Assembly: GCA_022749755.1 (NCBI GenBank)
Contig: CM040443.1
Location: forward strand, 11,195,744-11,259,743
DNA: 64,000 nucleotides
DNA from: Azadirachta indica
Taxonomy: Eukaryota > Streptophyta > Magnoliopsida > Sapindales > Meliaceae
Direction of reading: 5' to 3'
The position numbers and the translations under genes were made by a program. The notes beneath the pieces were generated by a model. It made no database searches. It was not told the DNA's origin and saw only the letters and a program-made list of their open reading frames with translations. This document shows, in pieces, positions 24,681-37,177 of this stretch (the stretch's first letter is position 1; the number at the start of each line of letters is the position of its first letter).

Positions 24681-27230
24681 GAACCAATGATTTGGCGCCA
24701 AATTTGGCGAAGAGTCGCCGTGCAGTTGTCACCCAGCTAAAATAGAAGAACAAAGTGGGGAGTAGGGACCAAATATGGAAGTGCTTTTGGACTGAGAGTA
24801 AAGTTGTCTACTGCTTTTTCATCATTTCATACAAGACTGCTTGGCTTTGCCGTGTCTCTATGGAATCTCTAATGTCAAGTATGAACAATACAACACCATT
24901 TTCACTATTAGTTTATGATCACTACTGTTTGAGAGAATGACTTGAAGTCCAAGGGATCAATAAGCCACCTACTAGTAGGTTTAAAAATCTATTCGATTAG
25001 AATAGGGATTATCAGTTTGGTTGAGGAATAAGCTCTGATTAAATCGTGTCTTTTCAAAAGAATTCAACTAATATCGTTTAAAAAAAACGTAGTCTATTAA
25101 GATTTTGATGAGAATGGAAAACTAATTTAAATTTGTAATTTTAATTTAAAACGTATTAGAATTCTATTATAATTTACTCTAAATTTTATTAAAACTTCTA
25201 ATATTATTAGCACTTATATATATATATTCCATTCTATTTATGTACATTTAATAATAAGAACTTTTCTGAAGAAATAAGTAATAAAAATTTTTCTTTTTTT
25301 ACAAAGGAATAAAAAGAATTCAACATTTACTGTAATATATCAAAACTATAAATTTCGATATCATTAACTACTTTTCATTTTATATTAGACTTGTTGAGAT
25401 GTATACACCACAACAACAATTAATTATTGTTCAAAAAATCACATGGTCTATTGCCAAGTGTTTCAAGTTGCTTCGCATATATATTTTTCATTTCTTTGTA
25501 ATAAAAACAAGTGGTAGCGTATACATGGGGCTAAACTAGACTCTTATTAGCAGTCGTAGTCACTAATAAATACATCCTTTGACTATTTAGGGAAAGTTTT
25601 TAAGGGATAATCATAATATATCTCTATTTCTAAACGAGATTATATTAAATTTTCACTCGAGAAAAAGTCTTTCATGCGTCAACTACTTAATACAATCAAT
25701 AATCCGGATCAATAAAATAATATATATACGTAATTGTGATTTTATTATATGACTGTATAAGTAAAAAGAATAATATTATGCTTTTAAAGTATCAATTAAA
25801 TTTTATTATATCCAATAATAAGTTCTTTATTAATTGAATCAGTAAAACAGTGTAATGAACTAATTTAAGAATTATAAAAAGTTTATCATTTGATCGATGG
25901 TTATCATGTCACTTGACACAAAAAGAGTATAAAAATTTATTATTACTTACCTATTTAGAAACTACAAATAGATTAAGACACTTAAGTTGCTTGCATTCTA
26001 CTCTTGTATATTAAGAGATAATAGATGTCTCACATAGGTAAAAATTATAACACCATGCTTATGAATTGGTTTATTAAATTTTATCTATTAATTGATGTAA
26101 CGATTGAGTTGATTTATTGGTGTACAACTTATAACATTATCGAACTTATGGGTATCAGTCATCAAAAGTGTTTAAATTGTTTAATTATTATCGTAATGGA
26201 TATGAAATTTGAAAAATATCTTAATAAGCAGTATCTCAACCCATCGGTTCTTCAAGTCCCTTTCAATTGAACGGCTGGCCATTCATGTTTGCTATCATGA
26301 TAAGGAAAATAGACTAATCAGTAATCATACAGTATCAGTAGACTTCACTTGCTTTGTAATAACTTAAGCCCAATACGCAATCTTCTCACGCATATTTGGG
26401 CCTATCGCCAACCCCTTCTAATCTACAATGCCCCATGTTTCCACCAGTTTATCTTGCTTAATAAAAATAAGTAAATTACAAGAAAGGCAATATATCTTTA
26501 AACATGGCCTAGTCTTAAATACTCAACAGATCAGAGGGATTTTAGTTCCCACATTATTTTCAATAGATTGCCTCAGAATAGAAGTTAGATCACACCCAAT
26601 TTAGACACAGACTTGCATGAACCATTCCAGATTTTATAGTTCCCCTTCGACATATTGTCCTGTGACGTCCAAGAGCCTCTCAGTGTGGAAACTAGAAATT
26701 TCAGAGTATTTGAAACTTCCCAAAATTTCATCTATATAAAATTAAAAGAAAGATAATATATGACACATCTCTGGCGTTTCCCTCTGGTCTTGTATCAAGT
26801 TTCTAACATTGATTTAATTTGCGTGTGCAGGAAACATGCTACATTATCGTATACATACTTGTATACTAAACATTCTAAGTATAGCTATTAAAAAGCAAAA
26901 GAGAAGCAAAAAAGAGAGTGGGAATATCACGGTAATATCATGCAAATTCTCTTTTGGGTCAGCTCAATCCCAGACTATCAGGCTGCAATGCCCAATTGAA
27001 CAAAATTATCTGAGCAAGCATGCATAAGCATGAGCACAAGCAATAAGCATAATAAGCAAGTTATTCTGATAGTCACGTGTCAAAAACAACATACTGACAA
27101 TTGGGATTTGGGGCGGCGGAAGTGAATCCTGGTGACTTCATCATCTAACCTCCGCCCCACAACACCACACAAAACCCAACATCCTACGCACAACTCAGAT
27201 TTTCTTTATCCCCTTTTTCTACTTCTAATG
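24681..27230. other. gene-free AT-rich region
   Basis: No accepted gene. Apart from the E2F-like site at 24691-24702, nothing functional was recognised. Open frames near 24755-24940 and 26025-26270 lack any family signature and look like chance frames. Confidence 0.4.
24691..24702. promoter_or_regulatory. palindromic E2F-like site
   Basis: TTTGGCGCCAAA is a perfect palindrome containing the E2F/DP core TTTGGCGC on both strands. A second TTTGGCGA follows at 24703. No gene start is visible next to it, so a regulatory role is only a possibility. Confidence 0.35.
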
Positions 27231-27235
27231 TTGCA

Positions 27236-27241
27236 TATAAA
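27236..27241 (+). promoter_or_regulatory. TATA box of the first DUF3339 gene
   Basis: TATAAA lies 98 bp upstream of the ATG at 27334, leaving room for a leader of about 65 bp. Plausible core promoter by position and sequence. Confidence 0.5.
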
Positions 27242-27333
27242 CGACTCCGAGTCCTCCAACTTTTCTCACCATTCTCCATAATCAATCACAGTCTCTCAAA
27301 ACAACAGTTAGAAAGTCTTGACTACTAGAAAAC

Positions 27334-27543
27334 ATGTCGGACTGGGGCCCTGTGTTTGTGGCAGTGGTGTTGTTTGTGCTGCTAACACCGGGCTTGCTAT
27401 TTCAGGTTCCAGGGCATCACAGATGTCTGGAGTTTGGCAATTTTCAGACAAGTGGTGCAGCAATTATGGTGCATTCCCTCCTCTACTTTGCTCTCATTTG
27501 TGTCTTCTTGCTTGCCGTCAAGGTTCACTTATATCTTGGTTGA
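27334..27543 (+). CDS. DUF3339 family small membrane protein (copy 1)
   Basis: An intronless gene for a 69-residue protein. DUF3339 proteins are short plant membrane proteins of unknown biochemical function. The family hallmarks are all present: an N-terminal DWGP, then VVLFVLLTPGLLFQVPG forming the first hydrophobic segment, a polar turn with EFGNFQTSG, and a second segment (MVHSLLYFALICVFLLAV) ending in HLYLG. The length equals the family norm of 65-72 residues. The start is fixed by the conserved MSDWGP. A paralogue in the same orientation lies 3.4 kb downstream. This copy has diverged more: HHRCLEFGNF replaces the commoner RVVEFGNM, and LTPG replaces LSPG. Confidence 0.93.
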   Translation: MSDWGPVFVAVVLFVLLTPGLLFQVPGHHRCLEFGNFQTSGAAIMVHSLLYFALICVFLLAVKVHLYLG

Positions 27544-28880
27544 TAGACAATAATGTACTAACATATAGTTTAGTGGCTTTCAATGAGAGAAAATAAGTTT
27601 GGAATGTAATCAATGTCAGTTTCAGGGTGTTTTATGTTTCTGATTTGAGTCAATTTTAGCTGATAACTTTGTTTGATATCGTGTTCTTTTGCATTAATGT
27701 AAGATGTAACTGAGTGATGAGTGATAATATTGAGAGAAGCCTTGATTTTATTGCACCAGTTTTCCCTTCTCTTATTCAGTGCTTCTGAATTGGTGATGCC
27801 ATTACGTTATTCCGCAGTTTTCAGACCATACAATACTGCCTTCCAATGGCTGGTGATAGTTTGGGATATTCTTTTGCAAGCACTGGACATTTGGGCTTGC
27901 GTTTTTCGAAGAACCATGAACATGAAATTAAACTCTTTCTGATTCATTAATGTACATTTGGATTATATTTAAATGCAAAAATCATAACTTGGATAGATAG
28001 TTTTGGCATCGTAAGGGATAATGACAAATTTTCAATGGTGTGACTACGCCTAAGACCCACAAATGATGCAAAATATAATTTTAAACGCAAAAGATCAAAC
28101 AATAATTGAGGACAAAGGACCATTGCACACATTGTCTTAAGGGATAGGCAGTAAGAACAGAGCATCAGCAATGGGCAGACTTATGGCCAAAGAACCTTAC
28201 TAAGTTCCATAATCTCTGGCTTCATGATTTGCTTCTGCCTCTGGAATAGATGACTACAGAAGCAAATATTCCTCTCTGTTCCATAGAAACTTGTACATAA
28301 CTCATTTTTGCTCATAACAATGATATTAAGAGCCTTCATGTTGGTTTCCATGCATACCGAGTATGGGGATGTTGATTTGTTTCATGGAACATATGCGAAG
28401 AAGCATTGCGTAGAATGATCTTTAGTAAGTTGCTATTAAGCTGCAATTTTTGAATCTTTGTAGGCTACAGGACACGCGTACCCTCTCCGCCATATTGCTT
28501 GTAATTTTCATACTCGGTGCTGTGGCTTGCTTGTAGAATTTAATGGTATTAAACTTTGTTGAACTTATTAATCTTGCTTTAGACTTGGCTGCTTGTATTT
28601 GGTTTTGTCTATTAGTCCATGAGGAAACATCTAATTTGTGGGTGGTTGTCCTCCTTTCTGATCCGTTTAATTAGATGTAACTCATATATTGGTTATTGCA
28701 AATAATTAGGACGTTTAGGATAATTTTACTCTTAATTCTGTGCCAACAATGATTACTGGAAGTGAATTGAATTCTTTTGCTGGCTCGTGCGCATGTGGTG
28801 ATTTTGAGATTCTTACATCCTCTAGTGGAAGCTGTACCGCAGATGGAAAGTTTGTGCTTCACCTCAGGACAGATCACAAG
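27544..28880. other. 3' region of DUF3339 copy 1 and spacer
   Basis: Probable 3' UTR for about the first 200 bp, then spacer. No conserved coding segment was seen on either strand. Confidence 0.4.
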
Positions 28881-29106
28881 TATTATCATGTTATGGAAGG
28901 AACTTTGAGATAACATACGAGTAAATGACTGTTTAGAAGTAGCTTGTTTGAGAAATTAAAATTGTGTCAAAACCTTATCATTGACAAGTGCAATATTATC
29001 ATGTTATGGAAGGAACTTTGAGATAACATACGAGTAAATGACTGTTTTGCAGTAGCTTATTTGAGAAATTAAAATTGTGTCAAAACCTTATCAGTGACAA
29101 GTGCAA
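28881..29106. repeat. 113-bp tandem duplication (two copies)
   Basis: The unit begins TATTATCATGTTATGGAAGG and ends near TTATCATTGACAAGTGCAA. It is repeated once, head to tail (28881-28993 and 28994-29106). The copies differ at only a few positions (for example TGTTTAGAAG versus TGTTTTGCAG, and TTGT versus TTAT), indicating a recent local duplication. Confidence 0.9.
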
Positions 29107-30473
29107 TACCACAATTATTGAAATTTGTTGGACAAAATTCCTGTCATCCAATTCTGCTTTACTGTACATTATGCATCATGTAGACCGTAACTTTTGATGT
29201 ATGTTCTGCTAGGCTTGCTTTACATCTAATGATGAGCCAATAATTTAGGTGAATGTCATTATCCACTTTGTAGTTTACTAGCTTCTTGATCATATCCTGG
29301 ACTTGAATCATTTTCACCTGGTAGATAGGTACTTTTCTGGGAAGTTGCCATAGCGGACACTTCTCTATTTTGAATTGCTTATGCAGTAGAAATTCAATGA
29401 AGATCTGGATCTATTTATATATATACATAGATCTCTCAGTTCTGAAATGGTATAGTAGGGGATAAGAGAGCTTTTTATGGAAAAAGCTTCAGGAATTATG
29501 AGAAACACCATTAACAATTATTAGCAGATTGGTCTTGAGAATAAGAAAAGCTTCAACGGCCAGCTGAATATATATTAGATTAAAAAGAAAGAGACATTTG
29601 GGCTGATAGTTATTAGCTGGGATGCTGCTTCATGATAGAAGTGGCCGCAGAATCTAAAAATGAAAAGGGCCAAGAATCACGTAGGCCTATTTGAGTGCGT
29701 TTGTCTGTCCATGACATCTGATGCCACTAGAAGATATTCATTATTTTCAGTGGATGCTAGCTATATATGTTGGTGATTTGAACAATCTGTTTGCTTACTT
29801 GGTATATAAGTTCAGCTGAGTTGGATCCCATATCACAAGTACTTGAATGAGTTGAAGTTTGTAACTCATTTCTTATTCATCCTTTACTGCTAGTAAGATT
29901 AATGACAATGTATCCAATTAACTCTAACCAAATAGTAAATTGCACAAAATTCAACCAGGATGACCCAAAAGCTTGTCGAATGACTTGGTGGTAGGTATTG
30001 GTTTTCTATAAGGAACAAAGGAGCATGCTCACATGTTAGGGAAGGACAACTTTAAGTCAAAGAACTTTCATCCACAACCACAGCCATACAGATATTATTT
30101 TAAAAAAATGGGAACTCAGGTAAGAGAAGGGTCGATCACATTCCTACCCAATCCTCCTGCCAACCCTGATCTCCTTACTTATCTTTCGACTACTCTGCTG
30201 ATGAAGATCAGATTATACATGAAAAACTTCCACTTCCATAATGTAATATTTTATAGATTGAGACAATTTTCATTAAACAATAATGAAATGAAGTTTGATT
30301 GCCGCTACAAGATTCCTCTTGGATTGTGAAAACTAAATTAAAGAATGTTTTTATGTCGCACGTACACGAATCGTATATTTACTTGGTTATTCTGAAATTG
30401 CTAATCAGTCCACCAATGATAGCTTTTGTTGTTCCCGTTTAACCCAAAAACAAGCCGACACCGATCAAAAAAT

Positions 30474-30524
<51 letters not shown>

Positions 30525-30984
30525 AAAGTGCGTGCTTTTCTAGCGGGAGAAATAAAACCTAAGATACATTTCCTTTCCAGGTTAAAGTTAAGATTAATTA
30601 TTAAATGGGATTACGTATAAAACAGGTTTCTTCCATCTTTGGATGGAATAATACAATAATAAATTAAAATACACCATTTTATAGAGAAACAGTTAGTAAA
30701 TAAATCAATTCATGATGCTGCCACGTTGCCACCGCCACTAGCATCTGTCTAATTTGAAAGCATCGATAGCTAGATTACGACATGAACGTAGATCTTTGTC
30801 AACAGACGAAAGCTTTCTTGTTGTTTACTGATACCCCATTTCCTCGTATGATAATATTCCTTCCTTCCTTCGGTAAATCAACACACACATACTGTAGGTT
30901 TATTCTCTTCTTCCTTCATCTTTAAGAGAGACGATAATCCTAGTGAGAGCTAGCAGGGAGAAAGAGAGCAAGAGAAAGAGAGAG
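29107..30984. other. spacer and upstream region of DUF3339 copy 2
   Basis: No gene recognised. It contains a long (TA)n microsatellite at about 30474-30521. The last 50 bp before 30985 are purine-rich (GAGAAAGAGAGC...) and probably form the leader of the next gene. Confidence 0.45.
30474..30521. repeat. (TA)n microsatellite
   Basis: About 20 or more AT/TA dinucleotide units in the spacer between the two DUF3339 genes. Length is likely to vary between alleles. Confidence 0.9.
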
Positions 30985-31194
30985 ATGGCGGACTGGGGAC
31001 CTGTCGTGATTGCAGTGGTGCTGTTCGTGCTGCTGAGTCCTGGATTATTGTTTCAGCTTCCGGGGAGGAGCAGAGTGGTGGAGTTTGGAAACATGCAGAC
31101 AAGTGGGTTATCGATTCTTGTTCATACAATCATCTTCTTTGGCCTCATCACAATCTTTCTCATCGCCATAGGAGTTCACATCTACACTGGATGA
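30985..31194 (+). CDS. DUF3339 family small membrane protein (copy 2)
   Basis: An intronless gene for 69 residues, in the same orientation and of the same length as the copy at 27334. It begins MADWGPVVIAVVLFVLLSPG, continues with FQLPGRSRVVEFGNMQTSG, and ends with a second hydrophobic segment (SILVHTIIFFGLITIFLIA) and GVHIYTG. This is the textbook family sequence, so it is probably the ancestral-like member of the pair. An in-frame GTG lies further upstream, but the ATG at 30985 is the family start. Function is unknown; two membrane spans are inferred from hydrophobicity. The purine-rich leader resembles a GAGA-type 5' UTR. Confidence 0.95.
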   Translation: MADWGPVVIAVVLFVLLSPGLLFQLPGRSRVVEFGNMQTSGLSILVHTIIFFGLITIFLIAIGVHIYTG

Positions 31195-32783
31195 TCCTTA
31201 CCTGATTATTACAGTAAACCCTTTTTTGGAAATTGCATGTGTGGCATGCAGTCACTTCACTTACTACCAATAATTGATTTCTGTTTGTTCCAGTTTCAAT
31301 CTCAATCTTTGGTTTTGTTTTGTTTTACTTAATTTTGCGATCAAGAGCTTGTCGTGCTCTGTTCTGCACTGTGTTTTTGCCGGTGTGCTTTCTAAAAAGA
31401 AAGAAACGAAAACAGATTTGAAATTTGTTTGACATATGGCATGTTTACATATGTATTGTTATCTATATAAATAATCCATAATTTGTTTTCTGCAATTATT
31501 CTGAAATTGACAAAGAAAAATGTCTGGCATTATCACACTGTAGGCAACTAAAAATTGCTATTAATAGCTTTATACGGTTGTATATAGGGGAAAAAGGTTT
31601 AAATAGCCAATAAGCTGCTTCCAAACAGAACTATATTATTAGCTTTGGCGATTAGGTATATGAATACGGCTGAAGACACTTGTCAGTCCGTAGCGTATGA
31701 CAATGACATACATACTGTTTTACATTACTAATTTTTTTTAATATTATATATACAATATAACTAATATTTTACTAATTTAAATAAAAAGAAAAACACAAAA
31801 CGTAATATAACAATTAATCATTTTTCTCATATTAAATTATAATAAAAGACTCCTCAATACCATCTAAACCAATTAACCAAGGCCAAGTAGCAATTGTCGA
31901 AGTTGTTTCGTTTGCTTAATGAAATTTCCTTTCGCAAAGAAGCACAGGTGCTCAAGTCAAGTATCTACTATCACACGCTAAAGATATTGCGAACCCAGTT
32001 ATTAGGAAAATAATTATTTTCTGCGAACATATTGAATGCATCGTTTTTTATTTTGGATCTAAGTTATTTGAATTTAAAAAAAAAAAAAGGGATTAAAAAA
32101 ATAATAATAGTGTTATACGCGCAACAGAAGGGGCGCAGACACACGGGCCTTAGTGGCGTGCTCGCCAGATCAAATACGCGGCGGTGCTTTCGAAAAGAAA
32201 AACAAATTCAATCTTTGTTGACTGTGCAAAATATTAGAATACATATGGGATAATGTTGCTTCTTTATGTGTTTGAGATGAAGGCGAAGGGCCCACCAAAA
32301 GGCCCCGATAGTGGTCTGAAGATAATCATCGAGATGATGCCACGGTGACACAGCCTCGTCCATTTGTCCACTGCTAACGTCAGCGTCCCCAGTTTCTTAA
32401 AAATTTTTTCAGTAAACAAAACTGTGAAACCGACCAAACTTGCAATTTATTGATTTCCGGGATTTCTGCCATTGCCATCGACCATAACACCAACCCCATC
32501 CATGCCCCAAACCCCAAAAAACCATGCCTTACAAATGAACAAACCTCCATATTCATTCCTTTTAAATTGTCTTTCTACGAACCTAAAGCCAAATCTAATC
32601 CTGGACCTTAACAGCTGCAATCACATATGAAACTGTACTGTTTCCCTTTTCTTCCTCTCTCTAAATTATTATTAAGAAATATGCAAGGAGAACAAAAGGA
32701 ATTCATGTGACAGTGCATACATAACAGCTAAACATTTACAAGATATATCGGGCCGAAATCGAAAACTTGTCAAATAAAAATTT
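31195..32783. other. spacer downstream of the DUF3339 pair
   Basis: 3' UTR of copy 2 followed by AT-rich spacer. A short less AT-rich island at about 32120-32400 has no coding features that I can name. Confidence 0.4.
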
Positions 32784-33767
32784 AGGGGTTTTAACACATA
32801 CCTCCCCTGAAGTTTAATTTTTTAACACTTAAAGAGAAAGTTTGGTTTAATGCATACATACCTCCCCTATAGACTTCCACTTCCATCCATAATTATTTAA
32901 AAGACACATTTACCCTTCATTTGTCATTTTTGAAATAAAAACAAAATTTTAATCTTGATATATTTTTTTTAATTCAAGCAATATATTATTGAAAAATGAA
33001 GAAAAGGGAATAAAAAAAAATTATAGGTTCAACAAAAATTAAACTTTAGAAAGGAATTATAAATAAATGGCAATTAAAACTGATCATTTTATATAAAGTA
33101 CAAAACAATGTGAAAAATAATGGTAAAATTTCAATAAAGACTGGAATCATAATACAAGTGATTCCTTTTTATCCCTTCGAATAAAAACAAAGAACATTAG
33201 TTTTAGAGAGTGTATAAATGTATTATTTCATTTTAGTAAGAATTATCTATACTTAAATAATTTTATCAGCTTAGAAAAAAAATGGACAATTAAATGATAA
33301 ATAAAAAATTGAATAAGTAATGGAGATGGTCCTTTATCTTTAATAACTTGAATATCAAATGTTTTAATTTACGATTAAAAGAAATAAAAATTTACTTGAT
33401 TTAACTTTATAATTAAAATTTTTTAAAATAAAATTTTTATAGGTTGAGTAAAAATAAATAGAGTAAAATTTTTTATAGGTATGTGTTAAAACCCCTATTT
33501 TTAAACTTTAATTTTTACTGAACTTATAGTTTTTTTTGTATTCTCTTTGCTTCATTTTTCAATAATATATTATTTTAATTAAAAAAATATTTCAAACTTA
33601 AATTTTTATCTTTATTTTAAAAATGACAAATAAAAGGGTAAATATGTCTTTCATATAATTATAGATGGAAGTGAAAGTCTATAGAAGAGATATGTGTGCA
33701 TTAAACCAAACTTTCTCTCTAAGTGTTAAAAAGCTAAACTTCAGGAGAGGTATGTGTTAAAACCCCT
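32784..33767. mobile_element. Mutator-like non-autonomous element with long terminal inverted repeats
   Basis: The left end AGGGGTTTTAACACATACCT is mirrored by the right end AGGTATGTGTTAAAACCCCT (33748-33767). The inverted similarity continues inward for about 160 bp at high identity, and with gaps to about 270 bp. An 8-bp direct repeat AAAAATTT abuts both ends (32776-32783 and 33768-33775). Long inverted repeats with an 8-10 bp duplication fit Mutator-like elements. There is no transposase ORF. A further copy of the terminal word AGGTATGTGTTAAAACCCCT sits inside, at about 33478-33497. Confidence 0.85.
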
Positions 33768-34101
33768 AAAAATTTAATATAATAAAAAAAAACTAGGAAA
33801 AAAACTCCCATTTTTTGTTGCGAGCGGGAATATGCTACACACCAGTAATTTAATCCTTCAACAATTTACTATTTTTACTTAAAAAAGAAGACATATCCAC
33901 ATATTTCAGTAACAGATATAAAAATTAAAAGAAAAAGAAAAAAAATTATCCACATATCCTGCATGTCAGGAAGTTCAAAAAAGTAGATCAATTCCTTTCC
34001 CCTATATGTTGATGATAAGAGCAGCACCACTCACAAGGGCACAGGTGCAGCTCAATTCTCTGGCACATGATTTAGCTATCCTTCGGAACATCTTTCTATC
34101 T

Positions 34102-35570
34102 TCACAAAAGCTTCCATGCTGCAGCAGGGAAAATTGAGATAAATGACTTAATATCACAATCTTGCATATAGAAAGCTAAAGTTCAACAAGTAATAAGAAA
34201 CACCATAAGTTGATTCCCCAGGCATACGAGGACTCTATAAGTTGAACAGACAAATTCTTCAAGTTCCCATTGCACATAAGGCATAGACAAAAATGTGTTC
34301 AGCAGTCCTTAATTATCCTAAACAGTTGCCAAGAGAGAAACTCCAATAAAATTTTCATCTATAATCACTTCAAATGGGTAAGCTCTAATGATCCATCAAG
34401 GATTGAACTCTAAGCTGAACAGAGCCTGATCAATGAACCAAAATTAGCTAACACATCCAAGGTCAAGCTTCATGAACCAAATACATCCAAACATGTCACA
34501 TCTCATAAATGAATTAATTCAATTATTCATCACCACGATTTGAATATGAATCATAATCAACCAACTGGCAGTTTAACAGATCTTAAAGAACTAAAAACAA
34601 TGTATAATAAGCAAACAAAAGTTATATCAATGTTTCTTTGCAGTTTGCACGGTATAGCTGTTAACGTCAAATTATTCACACGTTCCAAGATGTAAGTGAT
34701 GATAGCTTTTTCCCAACCAAATCTAAACTCATTATATAACACAGAAAGTTTGATTAGCAGCAAAACAAGAAATATAAGATGATTGAAAAAGATCGGCAGA
34801 ATAGAAAAAGGCTTTCCCTATACTTAACAAAATACTGATAGCATACAACTTTCAAAAGCTTCTATCCTGTGGCAATAATGGACAAACGGGGAGCCCCTGT
34901 ATTGATTCTTAAATGCCATTGGCTACTAATTCCTATATTTTATTTTTAGTTGCATTTCCCATAAAACGTCTGACCCCTGTCTCACATTTGTTCAGATGGT
35001 TCCATCTTTAGCTAAAATAAAACAAATGAAGAAAAAAGCTACGACCCAAGGATTTCCAAAAGCTTAGCCCTAAACCCCTGTAGTTAAGTAATGATTTAAG
35101 GATGGAACCTATATAAAATATGCTTCTTTTGAGGCTGATTTGTGATTTTGGTTCAGCAACAATTGAATGAACATAATCCAAAATCCACCTCGTAATATCA
35201 TACGACTCTCAAATCTTAATTACATTAAGATTCAGTCCTGTGGAAAAATCTCTTAATTCTATTATTTTCCAGTCTCTAACACGACCAGCCATAGGGAACC
35301 CAGCAAATTCTATGATTATATCATTACATCCATCTATTTCTTCAATACAGAACTATTTTGGAAAAAAAAAAAAATCTTACAAATTGTTTTAACAACCGAT
35401 GTATATTCGCAAGTAATTTGAATTGGTTTTTTCCTAGAAAGCAACAAAATCCAACATGGAACAAAGAACACACAAAAACAAACAAACCAACATATACCAA
35501 CATCAGTATTCCACATAAAAATTCCAAATTTTCTCTCATAAATGATTCGCAAAACAGTACAGGTAAAGTA

Positions 35571-35601
<31 letters not shown>

Positions 35602-36013
35602 GCATACCAGGAATCTCCTTTCTTGGCGAAGAAGGCGGAGCCATAGCGTAACAGAAAATCGACTTTCCCAAAACGGAGAGAGCAGAAACAATACCAGCCA
35701 CGTAAAACACCATAACCAAACCAAGAACCCAAGGCATCAACATGAACCCGATAAAGAACGTCACCGATCCGCAAAGCATCAAGGCCAACGAAATTCCAAG
35801 CATCAGCGACGCGAATCCCGCCGGCGTGATCTGAGCAGCCGCCGGTGACCTCCCAATCGACGATACAGCCGGCGGTGATGACTGATCGGTATACGGAATC
35901 GGTGACGGTGGCGATCGTAGGATGCTCAAGACCAGCGCTGATAGCTCGTAGAACATCCTCGATTGATGATCTCGGCGATGTTGAAACTGCTGTTGTTGCG
36001 GTCGTCTCATCAT
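34102..36013 (-). CDS. two-pass membrane protein of unknown function
   Basis: Two exons (minus): 36013-35608 and a tiny last exon 34118-34102, separated by a 1,489-bp intron (donor CCTG|GTATGC, acceptor CTGCAG|CATGG). They give 140 residues. Layout: a basic Gln-rich start (MMRRPQQQQFQHRRD), then MFYELSALVLSILRSPPSP, then a Pro/Ser-rich stretch. Two hydrophobic spans follow (~residues 70-90, GFASLMLGISLALMLCG; ~95-120, MPWVLGLVMVFYVAGIVSAL). The tail is PPSSPRKEIP, with AWKLL added by the last exon. I recognise it as a conserved plant protein without a known function. The frame extends upstream to 36145, but the MM pair at 36013 starts the conserved-looking part. The short terminal exon is supported by the splice phase and the AWKLL ending that I recall from relatives. 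Confidence 0.8.
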
Positions 36014-37177
36014 TTTGATATTTTCGTTTTGTTTTTCTCGGGAAAATTTTTGAAAAGAACGAAAAATTTTCAATCCAGTCCGAGAAAATTTGAGAGAGGA
36101 AAAAGAAAATTTGCTAAATCCGAGGCAAATGGATAAACTTGTCAACTGTTATCTAAAACGGTGTTTGAAGAATTTAACGTTATGTTACAACTGGAACGTT
36201 CTGATAGGCAAAAGTTTGTTTGTTTCAGAGGAAATTCTGCAAGAAATTGAGAGAAAGTAACGCCGGTGTAGTTCTTTCTCTCGAAAACTTGCTATCAAAC
36301 CCTTAAATTTAAGGTCTATCTTGAAAATCTTTGAACCGACAACGAAGATAAAATGAATAAAGTTATTATTAATTCCATTATTAAGAAAAAATAGAGAAAG
36401 CAAAAAGAGCACGAGACTTTTTGGGAGGAGGTAGGGACACTGTCACGAAATCGGTTCGCGTGTAAGAAACGCGCGATGGATAAGGTGGACGAGAAGAACG
36501 AGTGGGGCCAGCTAACGTGCGACCTTATCCTCGGAAATAAATTGATGACCCCTAGTTGTCATGCACTGACTTGGGAGCGCGTGGGTTAGTTCGTTGTTGT
36601 TGGTGGTGGCTACGTGGACCGCTGATTGTCTGTATTTAAGGAGTAATTATGCAATGTTTAATTAAAATTAATTAGGAATTTAGCTAATTTTGAGACGTGG
36701 AATAAAAACATAAAAGCTAATTTTCTACCGTTAGTAATATTTAAGTGAATATAAATGATGTGTTACAAATAACATTATTATGCATAATATTAAGTTAATT
36801 AAATAAAATTAAAAATTATTAATTATTTTAATTTTAAATTTTAAAGCGGGGATTTGTACTTACAGAACTAACCAACCACAAATTAGTTATTGATTGGGTG
36901 GTTAATTAAAAATTTTTGATTTACAGTTGCATAATATATTATATTATACATGTGATTTTTTTTTAATAATGATAGCGTGTTGATTGATGTGATGGTGTTG
37001 ATCAATCAAGTCGTAGTAAAAGCTATTATTTGTAAAAAAATTTGAAAATTTGGATTCGGAATGCTTTAAATACAAATATCTCTTTTTTTTATTGAAATTT
37101 ATTATTATTATTATTTTTGAAAAATTAACAACATTTGTGGGGCATTAATTAGTCGATCGCACCAGTAGACAAATTAT
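36014..37177. other. upstream region of the two-pass membrane-protein gene
   Basis: The first ~600 bp are less AT-rich and probably hold the minus-strand promoter. The rest is AT-rich spacer with no gene seen. Confidence 0.4.

Noticed and set aside
26025..26270. 81-codon plus-strand ORF in the AT-rich region
   Set aside because: Composition follows the local A/T bias, with no recognisable domain or gene context.
35358..35651. Plus-strand ORF over the membrane-protein gene
   Set aside because: Antisense shadow of the intron and exon of the minus-strand gene, with a GA-repeat translated as a charged run.
36014..36145. N-terminal extension of the two-pass membrane protein
   Set aside because: The frame is open back to 36145, but the extension is Ser/Phe-rich and looks like translated leader. 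The MM pair at 36013 was preferred.
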